This document shows positions 1 through 22,900 of a DNA stretch of 64,000 nt, one piece after another. The stretch comes from Bugula neritina (Eukaryota > Bryozoa > Gymnolaemata > Cheilostomatida > Bugulidae): positions 10,844,698 to 10,908,697 of the forward strand of contig OZ037765.1 in assembly GCA_964035545.1 (NCBI GenBank). Direction: 5' to 3'. The notes beneath the pieces are model-generated. The model was not told the DNA's origin and ran no database searches. It saw only the letters and a program-made list of their open reading frames with translations. Position 1 is the stretch's first letter. Every line of letters begins with the position of its first letter. Made by a program: the position numbers and the translations under genes.

Positions 1-345
1 ATTTGTCATGTTGTGAGCTAATTGAAACTAACAATTCTAAATCATTCACCACCATTTTTATGAATGGTAAAATATCTTTCAATTGAAATAAACCCTTTCT
101 AGCAATAGATAAATTGCAGTGACTATTAATAGCAGAACATCATATTGCAATAAAATTTATGATAAATTCAACATGCTCATAAAGTTCAGATTTTAGCTGT
201 CTAATGAGCACACAGTGTGATCAATCAAACCAATTTTCATAAACTGCATCTCGACATAGCACTTTGAATCACTGCAAAATTAATTGCAGCATAACGGCCA
301 AAAAGTTAAACGGTTGCACTTAGTATAGCTAAGAAAGATTCTTAC
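1..345 (-). other. DNAJC13 intron 3 (partial)
   Basis: This stretch begins with the GTAAGAATC donor of the third DNAJC13 exon. I see no further exon before the window edge, so the next exon is presumably outside. Confidence 0.6.
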
Positions 346-930
346 TAATGCCTCTGTTAAAATGTCAGCCCTGTGATCTGTTGAAAACTTCATACTCTCA
401 GTCTTTTTCGATCCTTTCTTCATCGTTATTATAAATTCATTGTTGCCAGGAGCTTTGATATTTGGTTCAATTTTTATGAATTCGCCATATGGCCACTAAA
501 ATGAAAACCAAGTGTACTTCTACACAAAAAAGTAAGACAAATGAATAACAAAGTTTATTTAAACATCACATTTCTGAATAAAAACAAACAAGCAAATAAC
601 CTGATTTGTGATTTCTAATGAGGATGGGTTGTATGTGGTGATGGCTGCAGTCCCAACAGAAAACACTCTTTTGTATCTACCAATAAATGAATAAAGACAA
701 AATTATTGTAAGGATAGATAATTCATTTTTCAACATGGTTTATTCATTTGCATCAATAGGCAAAAGGATAAACATTAGTGACTGAGAAATGGTTGGTCCA
801 TAAACAGGCAAGAAATGGTGAATGAGTAGCGAATGAGAACGTACTTGCCACGCCATGAGTGTTTAGTTATAAAGTAACAAACAATATCGTTGTTGTTCTT
901 CACAACAACTTCTCCCGATTCTTGATCCAT
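346..930 (-). CDS. DNAJC13: DNAJC13/RME-8, N-terminal exons (partial, runs off left edge)
   Basis: DNAJC13 (RME-8) is a large DnaJ-domain protein on early endosomes that works with Hsc70, retromer and the WASH complex in endosomal sorting. Three coding exons are visible: 845-930 (start ATG at 928-930), 601-676 and 346-495, with donors GTACGT, GTTATT and GTAAGA and matching phases (2, 0). The translation has the family's N-terminal PH-like region: TKHSWRGK, then YKRVFSVGT and ITTYNP, then QWPYG at the exon 2/3 junction, and [15 protein letters not shown] at the end of exon 3. This follows the order and spacing of the vertebrate protein. The J domain and armadillo-like repeats would lie beyond the left edge. 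The identification rests on remembered vertebrate sequence; the splice model is by eye. Confidence 0.9.
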
Positions 931-3900
931 GTTGCAAGTTATGAAACCAAAGAGCAGGAGCTAGGTTACACCATGTTTTATACTTTATATAGTGTAGGCT
1001 AAAATAAAATAAAATCTCTAGCAGATGGCATGGAATGCAAACAAAACAAATTCTTTTGCAATTACCAGGTGAGTTATTCAACTGCAATAGCAGCTGAAAT
1101 TCAGGAATTTTACAATAGTTGAAGTTTTATTTGAGAAAGATAAAAGGTTGAAATTAAAACAGATAATTGCTTATGCCCATATTAGAGTATTACAATTCAA
1201 CAATCTAGAAGCAACTACCCAATACGAACAAAACTTGTACAATTTAATTATTTCCAAAATTAGACCATATATACATTTAAGTGACTAATACTCATACTGT
1301 AGTCGCAATGACAAAAGTAATTCAATACCGTAGTGATAGAGCATGATCATGATGAAACTAGTGAACTGAGATAATACACTGTAATTTACTAGTATGACTC
1401 CCACAATAAAAAACTTGATTACTTGTTACATAGAATTACTTGCCTATATGAAGGTAAACACACTACCAATAACTATAAGCCTACACTGAAAATCAAAATC
1501 TTTTGAGACGCTAAAATATTATAAAGATTAATATAATGCAACCGTGTAAACTAGCACCAAGAATATTACAGATATGTTATCACTTCATGAATAATGAATA
1601 AAAAGAACAACATGAGAACTGAGAAGCTGCAAAAGAAAACTTAAAAGGCTAAACAAACTATTTAATTAGAGCTAAAATGAATAGACTTATTCTTGGGCTT
1701 ACAGACAAGCAACAAGAGTTTAGGTTATTATCGCATTTCAAGTAATACAATTTAAAATGTATGTCAAACCCAATGCAAAGACATATTTATTCACATATCC
1801 TAATTGTCATCTAATTCTTATTCTATTAACTACAACTACTCAACTACTAGTCAATGCCAAAACGTGAAATTGCAAACTTGGAGTTAGTAAGTTTTAGAAA
1901 GTAAAAATCATAAAAATTACATCAGCATTAAAATCTTATTGAGTGTGAAACTAACATCACTAATGGTTTAATCAGTAACCACTATCAGTCAGAGAGAAAA
2001 TTAGATAATCATAATCTGATTAATCATAATCATAATGATCATCATGATCATCGTGAACTTTAAGTTTAAGCAATAAAATTATGATTATGATGAGAGATTT
2101 GTAAACTAATAACTATAACATTACTATAAGTATAATGAATAATTATATCTAAAATTAAATATCATAATGATAAACTTAAAGTAATACTAATTAGTAATTA
2201 TAATATAATATTGAATTATGAATACTCATTAAATTGATTATATCTATTATAATTATAATTATTCATTTATAATTGAAATTACAGACTATAAATGTCTATT
2301 TCATCATATCAGTTATCACTATAAGTGTAACACTAACTGTAAGTGACTAAGAGTAAGACTAAGTGTCATACTCATAAACATCTATAATTATTATTATATT
2401 TAATTTTATATTCATATTCATATTGATATAAATAAAATTTAAATGACAATCGTAATGATAATGAAATTGAATTATCATTAGATGATTAAATCAAGTTGAA
2501 TATTTATTTTCAAATTAAATGCACTATCATTCATATTTTTATGACAACATTAGCAGTAGTGCTGGTAATTGTAATTGTCATATGATAATTGCTAAAGCAA
2601 AAAGTTGCAAGGAACGGTCTGTGAATGGAAGTCTAGCCTTTTATGGTTTCCGTCATAGCTGGCGCATGCCCGAGGCACTCTACGAACACTCCCACTTCCT
2701 TCTCTGATCGTACGCTCGTTGTACGTTCGATTATAAATAATAACATTATGCCCAGTAATAATAGGCAAGTTTTCATGCGACTGAAATTAATAACGCGAAA
2801 GCATAGCCAAACATGTAAGGGCACTTTTTGCAGGTGCCCTAAAAGCCCCACAGTCATTCACTAGATAATTGAGACACCTATACATACTGAAGGGTACTGA
2901 ATGACATTATTTAAACTAAAATAATATAATGCTATACATAAAATGTTTTGGGTAAAACTGGTGCAGGTAATATAATATGCCTCCAGATTTAGTCATGCTT
3001 AAAAACACTGTTGCAATGAAAAAAGTACTGATTAGGTGTTGATTATATTTTGTATCTTTTCAGGCTGTTTGCTTTGCATATTACAGGAAATAAGTCTACA
3101 GAGCAAATAGAAAACTAAATAGGTGAAATACTATAAAAATATTATAAATGCAGAGTTGAACATAAAATTTAAAAAAAAATGGCATTGTTGAGGAGCTTTT
3201 AAGTGCATAATTGCTATTAGCTTCCTTTTTCTGTTTACTACCAAATCAAACATTATAATCTCCAGATAATAAAAAGTCTACATCTCTGTGCATATCTGCG
3301 GCAAATAGGTTTTTTATAGCTCACACTGTAAAGTTATGTGGCATCACAATAATATATTATATTACAATATACTCACAGATTTCAGTTACTGATACTCAAT
3401 GCGATAATATTATTAGCTATAAGCTATTATATGTTTATCTATGATAAAAACATTCAGGCCATTCATCTAGACTAAGTTATGGGAAATACATATTTTGTAT
3501 TTATATTAAAACTAGAATTATAAAACCATTTAAGTTTTTTAGCTTATTGATTACTCTTATTTGAAAAGGCATACAGACCAATGGCAAATTAGTGAATTGA
3601 GTTTTGCTAATTGCCTGATGTATTGCTCACAAAAATAATTGCATGCTTAATTTTTGCATTTATGGCTAGATAATAAATCTCAAACAAACGTGATTTTATG
3701 GAGCAATTTCTCTTCGCATAAATTCCATAACTCTGAACTGATTTTTTATTTTATTCATTTTTTCCTATATAATAAGATAGTGCATAGCAACCATTTTTAA
3801 CTTTACACACAGCCCTATATCCTATCTCATACAGTAGTGGCCTTCAAATGAAGGTCACTACTATATAAGACGTGACCTTCATTCGAATGTCAATTGGTGC

Positions 3901-4202
3901 TGATGTATGGCTAGTTTATGAAATTGTGTTCAAAAAGAAATGCAATTTTGGATCAAATTTACAATTTTTAGCTTTTTTATATTTCACATCAAATATTTTA
4001 TTAGGTACTGATTAAAAAGAATTAACTGGATGCATAATAAATAAATGTTCTCTGGGCAACTTGTAGCATTTGATTGTGTGTCCTTGCTGTCATGGTAGTT
4101 GTTGTATGCAATCCACTACTGTAATATTTTAGGTTATTCCATATCATGGTGAGGCAATTTTGAGTAAAGTTTACCAAAAGATAAGCCATACCAAGTTGTT
4201 TG
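931..4202. other. Intergenic: DNAJC13 upstream and CatSper2 3' flank
   Basis: No credible exon was found on either strand. The part nearest 931 must hold the DNAJC13 5' UTR and promoter. About 1980-2500 is cryptically simple DNA built from permuted ATA/ATC/GAT words. About 2640-2860 is less A+T-rich and has several CpGs and a short hairpin (AGGGCAC...GTGCCCT at about 2818-2840). A near-palindrome lies at 3833-3862. The short open frames here show no family features. Confidence 0.6.
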
Positions 4203-4208
4203 TTTATT
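4203..4208 (-). terminator. Poly(A) signal of the CatSper2-like gene
   Basis: On the minus strand this reads AATAAA, about 90 nt downstream of the stop codon at 4297-4299. It is the best-placed polyadenylation hexamer for the gene. Confidence 0.5.
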
Positions 4209-4296
4209 GATTAATATAACATGGAATTAATAATTATTTTTCAATAAAATATTGTAAGCTTTGTAAGTGATTTGAAGTTTTAAAAACTGCCTCCAA

Positions 4297-15432
<11,136 letters not shown>

Positions 15433-18400
15433 CTACTTGTAAAAAATTAAAATAGCATTTCAATTATTTGATTGTTGCAAAATTATTTTGTTCAATTCAA
15501 TCAACAGTGACTATAATCTCAAAACATTTCAAGAAAAAATGAATTTATGTAATATCTTTTATATTTTATTTTTGCAAATATTATATTGTTCATCAATAAA
15601 TATAACTAGAAAGTTATGATATTGTAGGTTTGTGATGATAAATTAACACGCTTTAATTTACTACTATAGGATAATGACTAATATAATAGTTAGCAATTAT
15701 TTAACATTGTATTAATTTATTGCTTATGTTATTGCACAATAAAGTGGCTTTTGACTTTATCAAAAGTTTAAGCAATAGCTGTGAGTAGTTTTAAGTCCCA
15801 AATAAATAGCATAATTATAGTCGGCAAATTGAACTGTAATTAGCATGCTAATTATGAGTTAATAAATATAATTATAATGCTCAACAAAACATATATGTTT
15901 GCCTTATTATATCTCATAATGTTTTAAAAATTAGCCAGAATGCTAAAAGGCTCTTCTACTTACAAAAACATTAATTGAAAACATTATTTATTTTAACAGC
16001 TGGTATATTAAATTATAAAACATCAAAGAATCCGTTATTTCAACAGCAGAATTTCTCACACCTATTTATGAATCAATATTTTAAAAAGGTGCATTATCAC
16101 TTTTCCAAATATAATAATATAAAGTCAAGCAATAATAAATAGGCAAGCTAAAAATATGAATTATAGGGCACATTTGTGCCTAAGGGCTTCTTAATTAATG
16201 AAGCTATTTATATAGTCCATGTCTACCATTTGTTTTTTGCCATAAGTCAAATAGAGAAAGCTTGAAATAACTGTAAGAGAAAAGTTCTATGGCAGCATTG
16301 TACTTGCCCTGCAAGTGCTGTATAAATCTATCTCAGTCTTATCTTCAGCATTACCCGATTTTTTTCAGTAAAGTTAAAGCCTTACCCCTTAGCCACGTTT
16401 CCCCCCCCCCTCCGTGCACCGTAGGCCGTAACGTAAAATATCACCTATTTTTACAAATGTCTGAGCTTCCTGTACAGCTCTGCTTAATTCAAGCAAGTTG
16501 CGGCGGGCTCCTATTGGACAAAAATTCATTGGATATAAATGTCCAATGAGGTGTCATAGATCGTACCCAATAGATCACTTTGAGAACTTCAGCTCGGACA
16601 CATTAAAAATGGCTGACATTTTATGTTACGACCTACGGTGCGGCAAAGTGTGTCTAGGGGGGTAAAGTGTTATGAAAGCAGGTGAATGATGGAATATATA
16701 GCAAAATAGAACTATCTAGAACCAGTTCCGGCTATTGAGATCTTATAGTTATTACACACATAGGCACGTCTAGCAACTTATATTTAAAGTCAGCTTTCTC
16801 CTTTTTCTACCTATGATTTATTGCTGCCTGATTGCTGACAAATTGTATAACTTGATTTCTTTAGCAGGTAGAGTTTTGCTTGTGCTGTCTTGGAGCAGCT
16901 CGCAAAATAAATACAGAATACTGTCTTCCCAATATTCTGTGCCATAGCACTGTAGACCTCAATGCTTTAAATCAACATAAATATATCGTCTATCAAAAGC
17001 TCTTAAGGTTTTCTCAGCTCCCTCTACCAGCAGCTCTATAATCACAGTTCCAGTCTATCATCTTTATTACCATTCCTTCACATCACAAAGCATCTTCTGA
17101 TACCATTATTATTATTCAACTGCTGTTTATTATAACTATGCCAGTATTTAAGAAAAGAATTTCAATCACGAAAGCTGATGAATTGCTGATCTCTTCGACA
17201 TGTAATTCTTTGAAAAAAATACTTCAAAAGACCAACTCTGAATACTGACAATAATGCAGGCAGTATGAAAGTATTCAAAGAGGAATTTTAACTTCAGAGA
17301 TGAGTTATGATAAAGCTATCACATTGCAAAATGTGCGTAATAAGTTATGCTCTCTTTGAATAAGTTTTCTGCTTGCAGCAAAATCTGCACACGTATTGGT
17401 TTATTAATATATAGTTATAAACAATAACATAGAAAGCTATTATCTCTAGCCATTTGAAGCTGAGGTAAAGAAGTGTACAATTTAGGTGCAAAACTGTAAT
17501 GTATCTAAAGGATGATGTTAACAACATATCTACAATTTTTTTAGGTTTAGCTAAACTAACTTATGCTGGCACACATACAATGGATGCCAACACTTTGAGC
17601 TAAGTCATGATCTAAAAATGAGAAAAAACTGTCTAGCCATGCATGTGTAGTCTTGAAGTTGAGTTTTAAATCTATCACATCTGTCTATTCTCTGCTACTA
17701 ATGTTTGCTCTAATTAGTACTAGTATATAACACACTACAATATTAAAAGGAGGAGTAGTCATTGTTATGACTATGTTATGAGATGCAGCTGATTTCAGGT
17801 GTATAAAAGTATTTTGCAAAACTGAATATACTTAAGGAATAAAATATATAGATCTTACTAATATAACTAATACTATCAGCTAATAGTTAACAGATCTTAG
17901 TAAGCCAAGAACAATTAATTGCTTACTTTTCATAATAGTTTAATTGAAAAATCGTTATTATTTTGAAATGTATAATGCCACATTAGTGTTACAATGATCG
18001 GTGCTTTGGGAAATTATTATATATACTGACTTTATTTACATATTAAATTCATGCAATATGCTATGAAGCTTCACATCTTATTACATAATTTGATAAAATG
18101 TAATATTTTAGTAGTGAACTTCAATTAAGTCTTGTGAAAATACAGTGTTATCATTGCTTTATTCTGCCCTACCTGTTAGGGATCTGACTGAAGTTAATTG
18201 TACTCTGACATTATATAAACCACTACTTCTAGGTGTGTACATTATCCCTCCTACACTGTTACATAACTTGATGATAAAAGTTTGTTGCACTCTGTTTATG
18301 CAATCCTACTAATGAACTGGCTTAGACTAATGAGGTTTCTCATGTTGCACACTGATGAAACATGCTGTACAACTGTTGTACAAGTGTATCAAATAACTAT

Positions 18401-18655
18401 ACTAGGGAACCTTTAATCTATTTCTGATTTGTTTGGGCTTCCCTTTTCTCCAAACAGAAAAGTTGTATTGTATACATGGCCTATTTTTATTACATGTATG
18501 TTTATTGATCTTATATTCAATGTTATTGTCTATAAACAAGATTATTTCACTTATCTACTAGCCTAAGAACTAGAACTTTTGTAACATAATGCTCATTTTT
18601 TGCTATGACATTGGTTCAGTTAAATTGTAGTAAAAAAGTTGGATAGGTAATTTAC
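15433..18655. other. Intron or intergenic DNA upstream of the first firm CatSper2 exon
   Basis: No exon was recognised on either strand. It holds the foldback element at 16375-16690. If the exons at 18656-19599 belong to CatSper2, this is an intron; otherwise it contains the true first exon, which I could not place. Confidence 0.45.
16375..16690. mobile_element. Foldback MITE-like element
   Basis: About 16375-16440 is an imperfect inverted repeat of about 16615-16690. The best-matched part pairs CACCGTAGGCCGTAACGTAAAAT with the complement of ATTTTATGTTACGACCTACGGTG. The inner part also pairs (ATTGGAC near 16514, GTCCAAT near 16541). There is no transposase frame and the target duplication is unclear. 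Confidence 0.55.
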
Positions 18656-19599
18656 CCTTTTGACAAAAATACCATCTTCAACTTTTTTGGCTGCAAAATT
18701 ATCTTGCTTTAAAAAGTCTACTGACTGCATTGGAATATAATTTTTCAGGTCATCTAACTAAGATTGTCAATGGCTGCCGTGAACTTATATTCATGTAAGA
18801 ATAAAAACATACACTGCAGAGGTGCTAAAATGATAATTTGCAAATGCCATTGGAACTATTGTTGCACAGTAATTCAGTAACTAAATACAAAAATGAGAAA
18901 CTATATTGTATAGTAATTGTACACAGTTGCTATTTATCTTACATAAAAAGACTAGATTGATAAAAGACTTTTAAGGCAGTGTCTTTGTCACTGATACATA
19001 GTATTTTAAGTATGCTACTTACATTTCACATGAGGGTACTAATTCATAAAAAAAACTTAGCTACAAAATTCATACTTTCCTCACATGTTTCTAAAGCAGA
19101 TATGTTGTAAATAATTGCAAATGTTCAAAAATCTTTGTACTGAGTAATCAGAAATATTTGCAAAAAAATCTCTCAATACCAAATACACTGACATTTTTAC
19201 AAACCGTGTTTTGCTTTCACTGGTGTGCAGATACCTCTCTGGTTTATAGACACCTGTTCCACACCCAAATGATCGGTTGATGTCATCTTCCTTATTACGC
19301 ATTCATATTAAGAAAAGTGCAAAGATATTGATGTTTTTCCTACTGCATGGTTTGTTCATTGATCCGACAAAATAGTTACTTAAGAGCTCGTCAAAGCTGC
19401 CGGGCTGCCACATGTGCAATACTAACCGCTGGGTTTTTTCTTCCTTCGGCTAAATTCATTATTGAATTTATGATTTAGGGATTACTGGCAATATTGACTT
19501 ATCTTTCACTTTCAGACTTCTATTGGTAGTGTACACTCTATCACTAGCCATAGGCAATGTTTTAAGCTCCACTAACCGCTTCTTTGTGGTACCAGAATA
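18656..19599 (-). CDS. Three small phase-0 exons, possible N-terminus of the CatSper2-like gene
   Basis: Candidate exons 19486-19599, 19201-19290 and 18656-18757 (38, 30 and 34 codons) have plausible acceptors and donors (GTAATC, GTAAAA, GTAAAT). All have phase 0 at both ends, the phase needed to join the CatSper2 exon starting at 15432. The first contains an in-frame ATG (MASDRVYTTN...). The second reads FGCGTGVYKPERYLHTSES and the third ends KKVEDGIFVKR. I do not recognise a domain, and this does not resemble the human CatSper2 N-terminus. It may be an N-terminal extension or a separate small gene. Coding status is inferred only from open frames, splice signals and phase. Confidence 0.35.
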
Positions 19600-19690
19600 C
19601 TATAACAAATTAACGTCATAACATTACGTGACATTCTTACAAGTCATCTATCATGGTTGTGAACAGAATTTAGAATATTATAAAGGCTTC

Positions 19691-19929
19691 GTTTAAGGAG
19701 CAGCGGTGGTCTAGGGGTTAGAGCGTTTGGCCTAGCAAACACGAAGCCATGGGTTTAAACCCCAGTAAAGGCTATTTGTGATGTTAAGAAGAGCATCTAG
19801 TCATAATTTATCCCGTGCCACATATGAAGTCCTTAACTCCTTAAGTCCTTAACCCATTTTAACAAAAAAAACCTTTCCATCAGGGGTTCCTCACAGGAAT
19901 GGCCACTATAAACTTGTGTGAGTCTTTTT
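19691..19929 (+). mobile_element. tRNA-derived SINE, family 1, with 12-bp target duplication
   Basis: The direct repeat TATAAAGGCTTC flanks the element at 19679-19690 and 19930-19941. The head has an A box (TGGTCTAGGGGTTAGAG) and a B box (GGGTTTAAACCCCAG). The body holds a GGCTATTTGTGATGTTAAGA stretch and AACAAAAAAAACC, and the tail ends ACTATAAACTTGTGTGAG. The same parts appear at 54764-54933 (minus) and, degenerate, at about 10690. SINEs of this sort are copied by LINE machinery. Confidence 0.85.
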
Positions 19930-19941
19930 TATAAAGGCTTC

Positions 19942-22900
19942 TTTCGCCAGAAATAGGCAGTGTAAATTGTAATTATTAGCAAGCCTAAGCAACTTAATCA
20001 AATTTAATGATAACATGAAACAAATTTCATCAGTAGACCTATTTCCTGTATTGTATTAGTTGTAGTATTATTTGCAGTAATACTGAATGATGTTATAAGA
20101 ATCTGTCTAGTTTTACGTCCCGATGCATATTTTCCAATTTCATTGTTATTTTACATGTATTTTCTAGACTCCGGTTTCAGGAGGAGCGTTTTTAAACTTT
20201 GAGTTGATTTTTAAATTGTTGTAAACTAGCGATGTATAATGCGTACAGTAGCATATGTGTTGCAGCATAAATAACCCACTAGATTGAATGCTTGAAGCTC
20301 GCTATTGCAGCAAATTAGGAGTAGCACATTGGAAATACTTGGCCATAACTTTCAACATAAAATAGCCTATAGTTTACGGTGAGGAAAGGTAAGCTCAACC
20401 AGTGCACTAGCATACTAAATGAATTGTAGCTGATGGTGCAAACAGCAAAGTATAATACAGCCAAAGGCATTCTATTCTATTGTTGCATTGATTTTCAGAC
20501 CGCTGTTGGCTTATCAGCTATAATATACTATGGCTATATTACATCACTAAAACTCAAAACTAAATTAAGCTAATGGTGCAGCTGTTGGCCTTTGTATACT
20601 TCAATGGTGTGTTTATTGTGCTGTGTTATTGTTATAATATTATTCTGATACGCGGTATTATAGCACACTGCTATAGTAGGCGAAAGCATAGGGAGGACAA
20701 AAATATTGTGGTTATATAGTGTAATCAGCAATGCATTATAGCCAGCAGTATATTGAGTGAATGACTATAAGATTATACTGCATAATATTATAAAAATTAA
20801 TATTTGACTCCAGGCAAGGAATAATTAGGTTATATGCCTCACATGCATATTTACACCAGCTACAGTGGCGCTGTGTTAAAGCCAATTAGTAACTTTGCTA
20901 CATTATTCATATACAACTAATTAGGTTATGCTAAGCCCAGCTTGTGAATAGAATCAGAAGCACCAGAAAATATTTTGTGGGCCTCTACTTTTTTGTTTAG
21001 TCTTATTTTTTCTTATGATTATATTAATTTTTCTGTAAATAGAACACTTTCTGATGAATAAGCCAGATAACTAATTTCATTAACTCTAGAGTTAAAGATT
21101 TTATTGCTTCACACTCGGGCCCTTCTTCATGCTAGAATGTAAAATAGATGCAAATCATGAATATCGAGCTTTTGAATAAGTCACCAATTATTTGGCTTAC
21201 TTCTTTTTTTGTACGTCTCTTTGATTAACAAAGTTTTAATGGGATTTACTTGCATTATACTCAACTCTTGCAACAACAAACTAATCAACTATCCTGCTCA
21301 TTCACTACTGAGCTTATTATTATGATCTTATAATAGCAAACTGTACTCCAGAGTTGCATTGAATTTCAACAGCTATGCATTATGCTTTTATTGACTGCTT
21401 AATGGCTAGCAGTTTTAAATAATAGTGAAAATAATTTGATACGGTCAGAATAATAAATACAGCCTTTCTGAAACCTACAATAGCATTTGTATGTAATGTA
21501 AACAAATGTAAATACATCAAAGTATGACATAAGGACCCTGCTTTTTAAACTCGAATATTCCTGCAAAAAACTTTGTATGCTATTGCAAGCATTTAATTTT
21601 AGCATTTTAAACTTCAGAAACTTCAAAATAAATTGCCAAGATACGCTATGCACCACACAGAACTGTTTTGAACAACATTTAGCATTTGTATTGTGGATAT
21701 CTCATAACTATGTAATTATTGAAGTAAAGTTCTAACTTTTCCTTTTTTTACCTTCAGTTTACCCCAGCATTTAATATAATAATATGTTCCCTAGAGTTGG
21801 AGAAACATTTCTGTTATAAAGACACAATACTAAAATGTTTAGCACGTACAACCAGACCTGAACTTTAACTACTGAATCATCACTTAAATGTAATTATGAT
21901 ATATAAATAATATGCTTAAAGCATAAAAATATATTTCTAAATATAGCCAACAGAAAAGTTACTAGAACTTAAGTTAGCTGCTTCTTTTCTAATGAACAAC
22001 TGAATTACACTAGGTGTACATTTCTAATGATATTCTTCCACGAAGATGATTACTTTACATTATAAGCAAAATGTGACCTCGTCATTTTATAAGCTGTTTG
22101 ATCATGCAGAATTTGTTAAGGTTTGTTAGCCCCTATACAATAAAGTAGCTGTCACTTAATATACCGTAATTACTAACCGAATAGGATATTAACTTTGAGT
22201 TTGTAGTGGTGCTAAAAACAGTAGTCATGATTACTAGCTTCTTTGCTAATTGCTAATAACAAGCTGCTATCAACTGAAGAATTTAAGCTTCTGCCAATTT
22301 ATTTATCATTTTTCAGTTAACATATTTATTAAAAATTAATAGCAGCGTGCAGGTTGCAAAATAGTTCTATCAATACAATTTTGCTAACTAGATTGCTGCT
22401 ACTTATAAATTAATTATTTCATGTGGCATCGGTTGCATAATACATCTTATTTGCTACGACAGTCAGCTAATCTAGAATGTACTAAGAAGCAGTCTGCACA
22501 GATTAAGAGAATCATTAACCCCAGCATCCACTTCACTTATTTCACTGACATCTGTTGTCAGCTAAAACTCTCTGCTGACAGCTTAATAATCACCAATATC
22601 TAATGATCTTATCTAGTGTTGATTAAAAATAGTGCTAAAATTTTTAATTTGCCTGAAGACAAAAACTAGAGGCGAAATATTTATAACTATCTTTCTTTGT
22701 AACAAAATAAGCTGTTACGTTAAATAAAGAAGGCAATTTGTTGAATTGCAAGACTCTGATAAGCAGAGAAAGTATTTAAATTAACAGCAGCCAAGTCTGC
22801 TTATTAATGATAAAATGAAAATATCACTTCCGAGCCATAACCAATTTCTCCAGCTTTTCAACTATTAGGAGAAGGGAGGGGAGAGGGAGGGGTGCTACTG

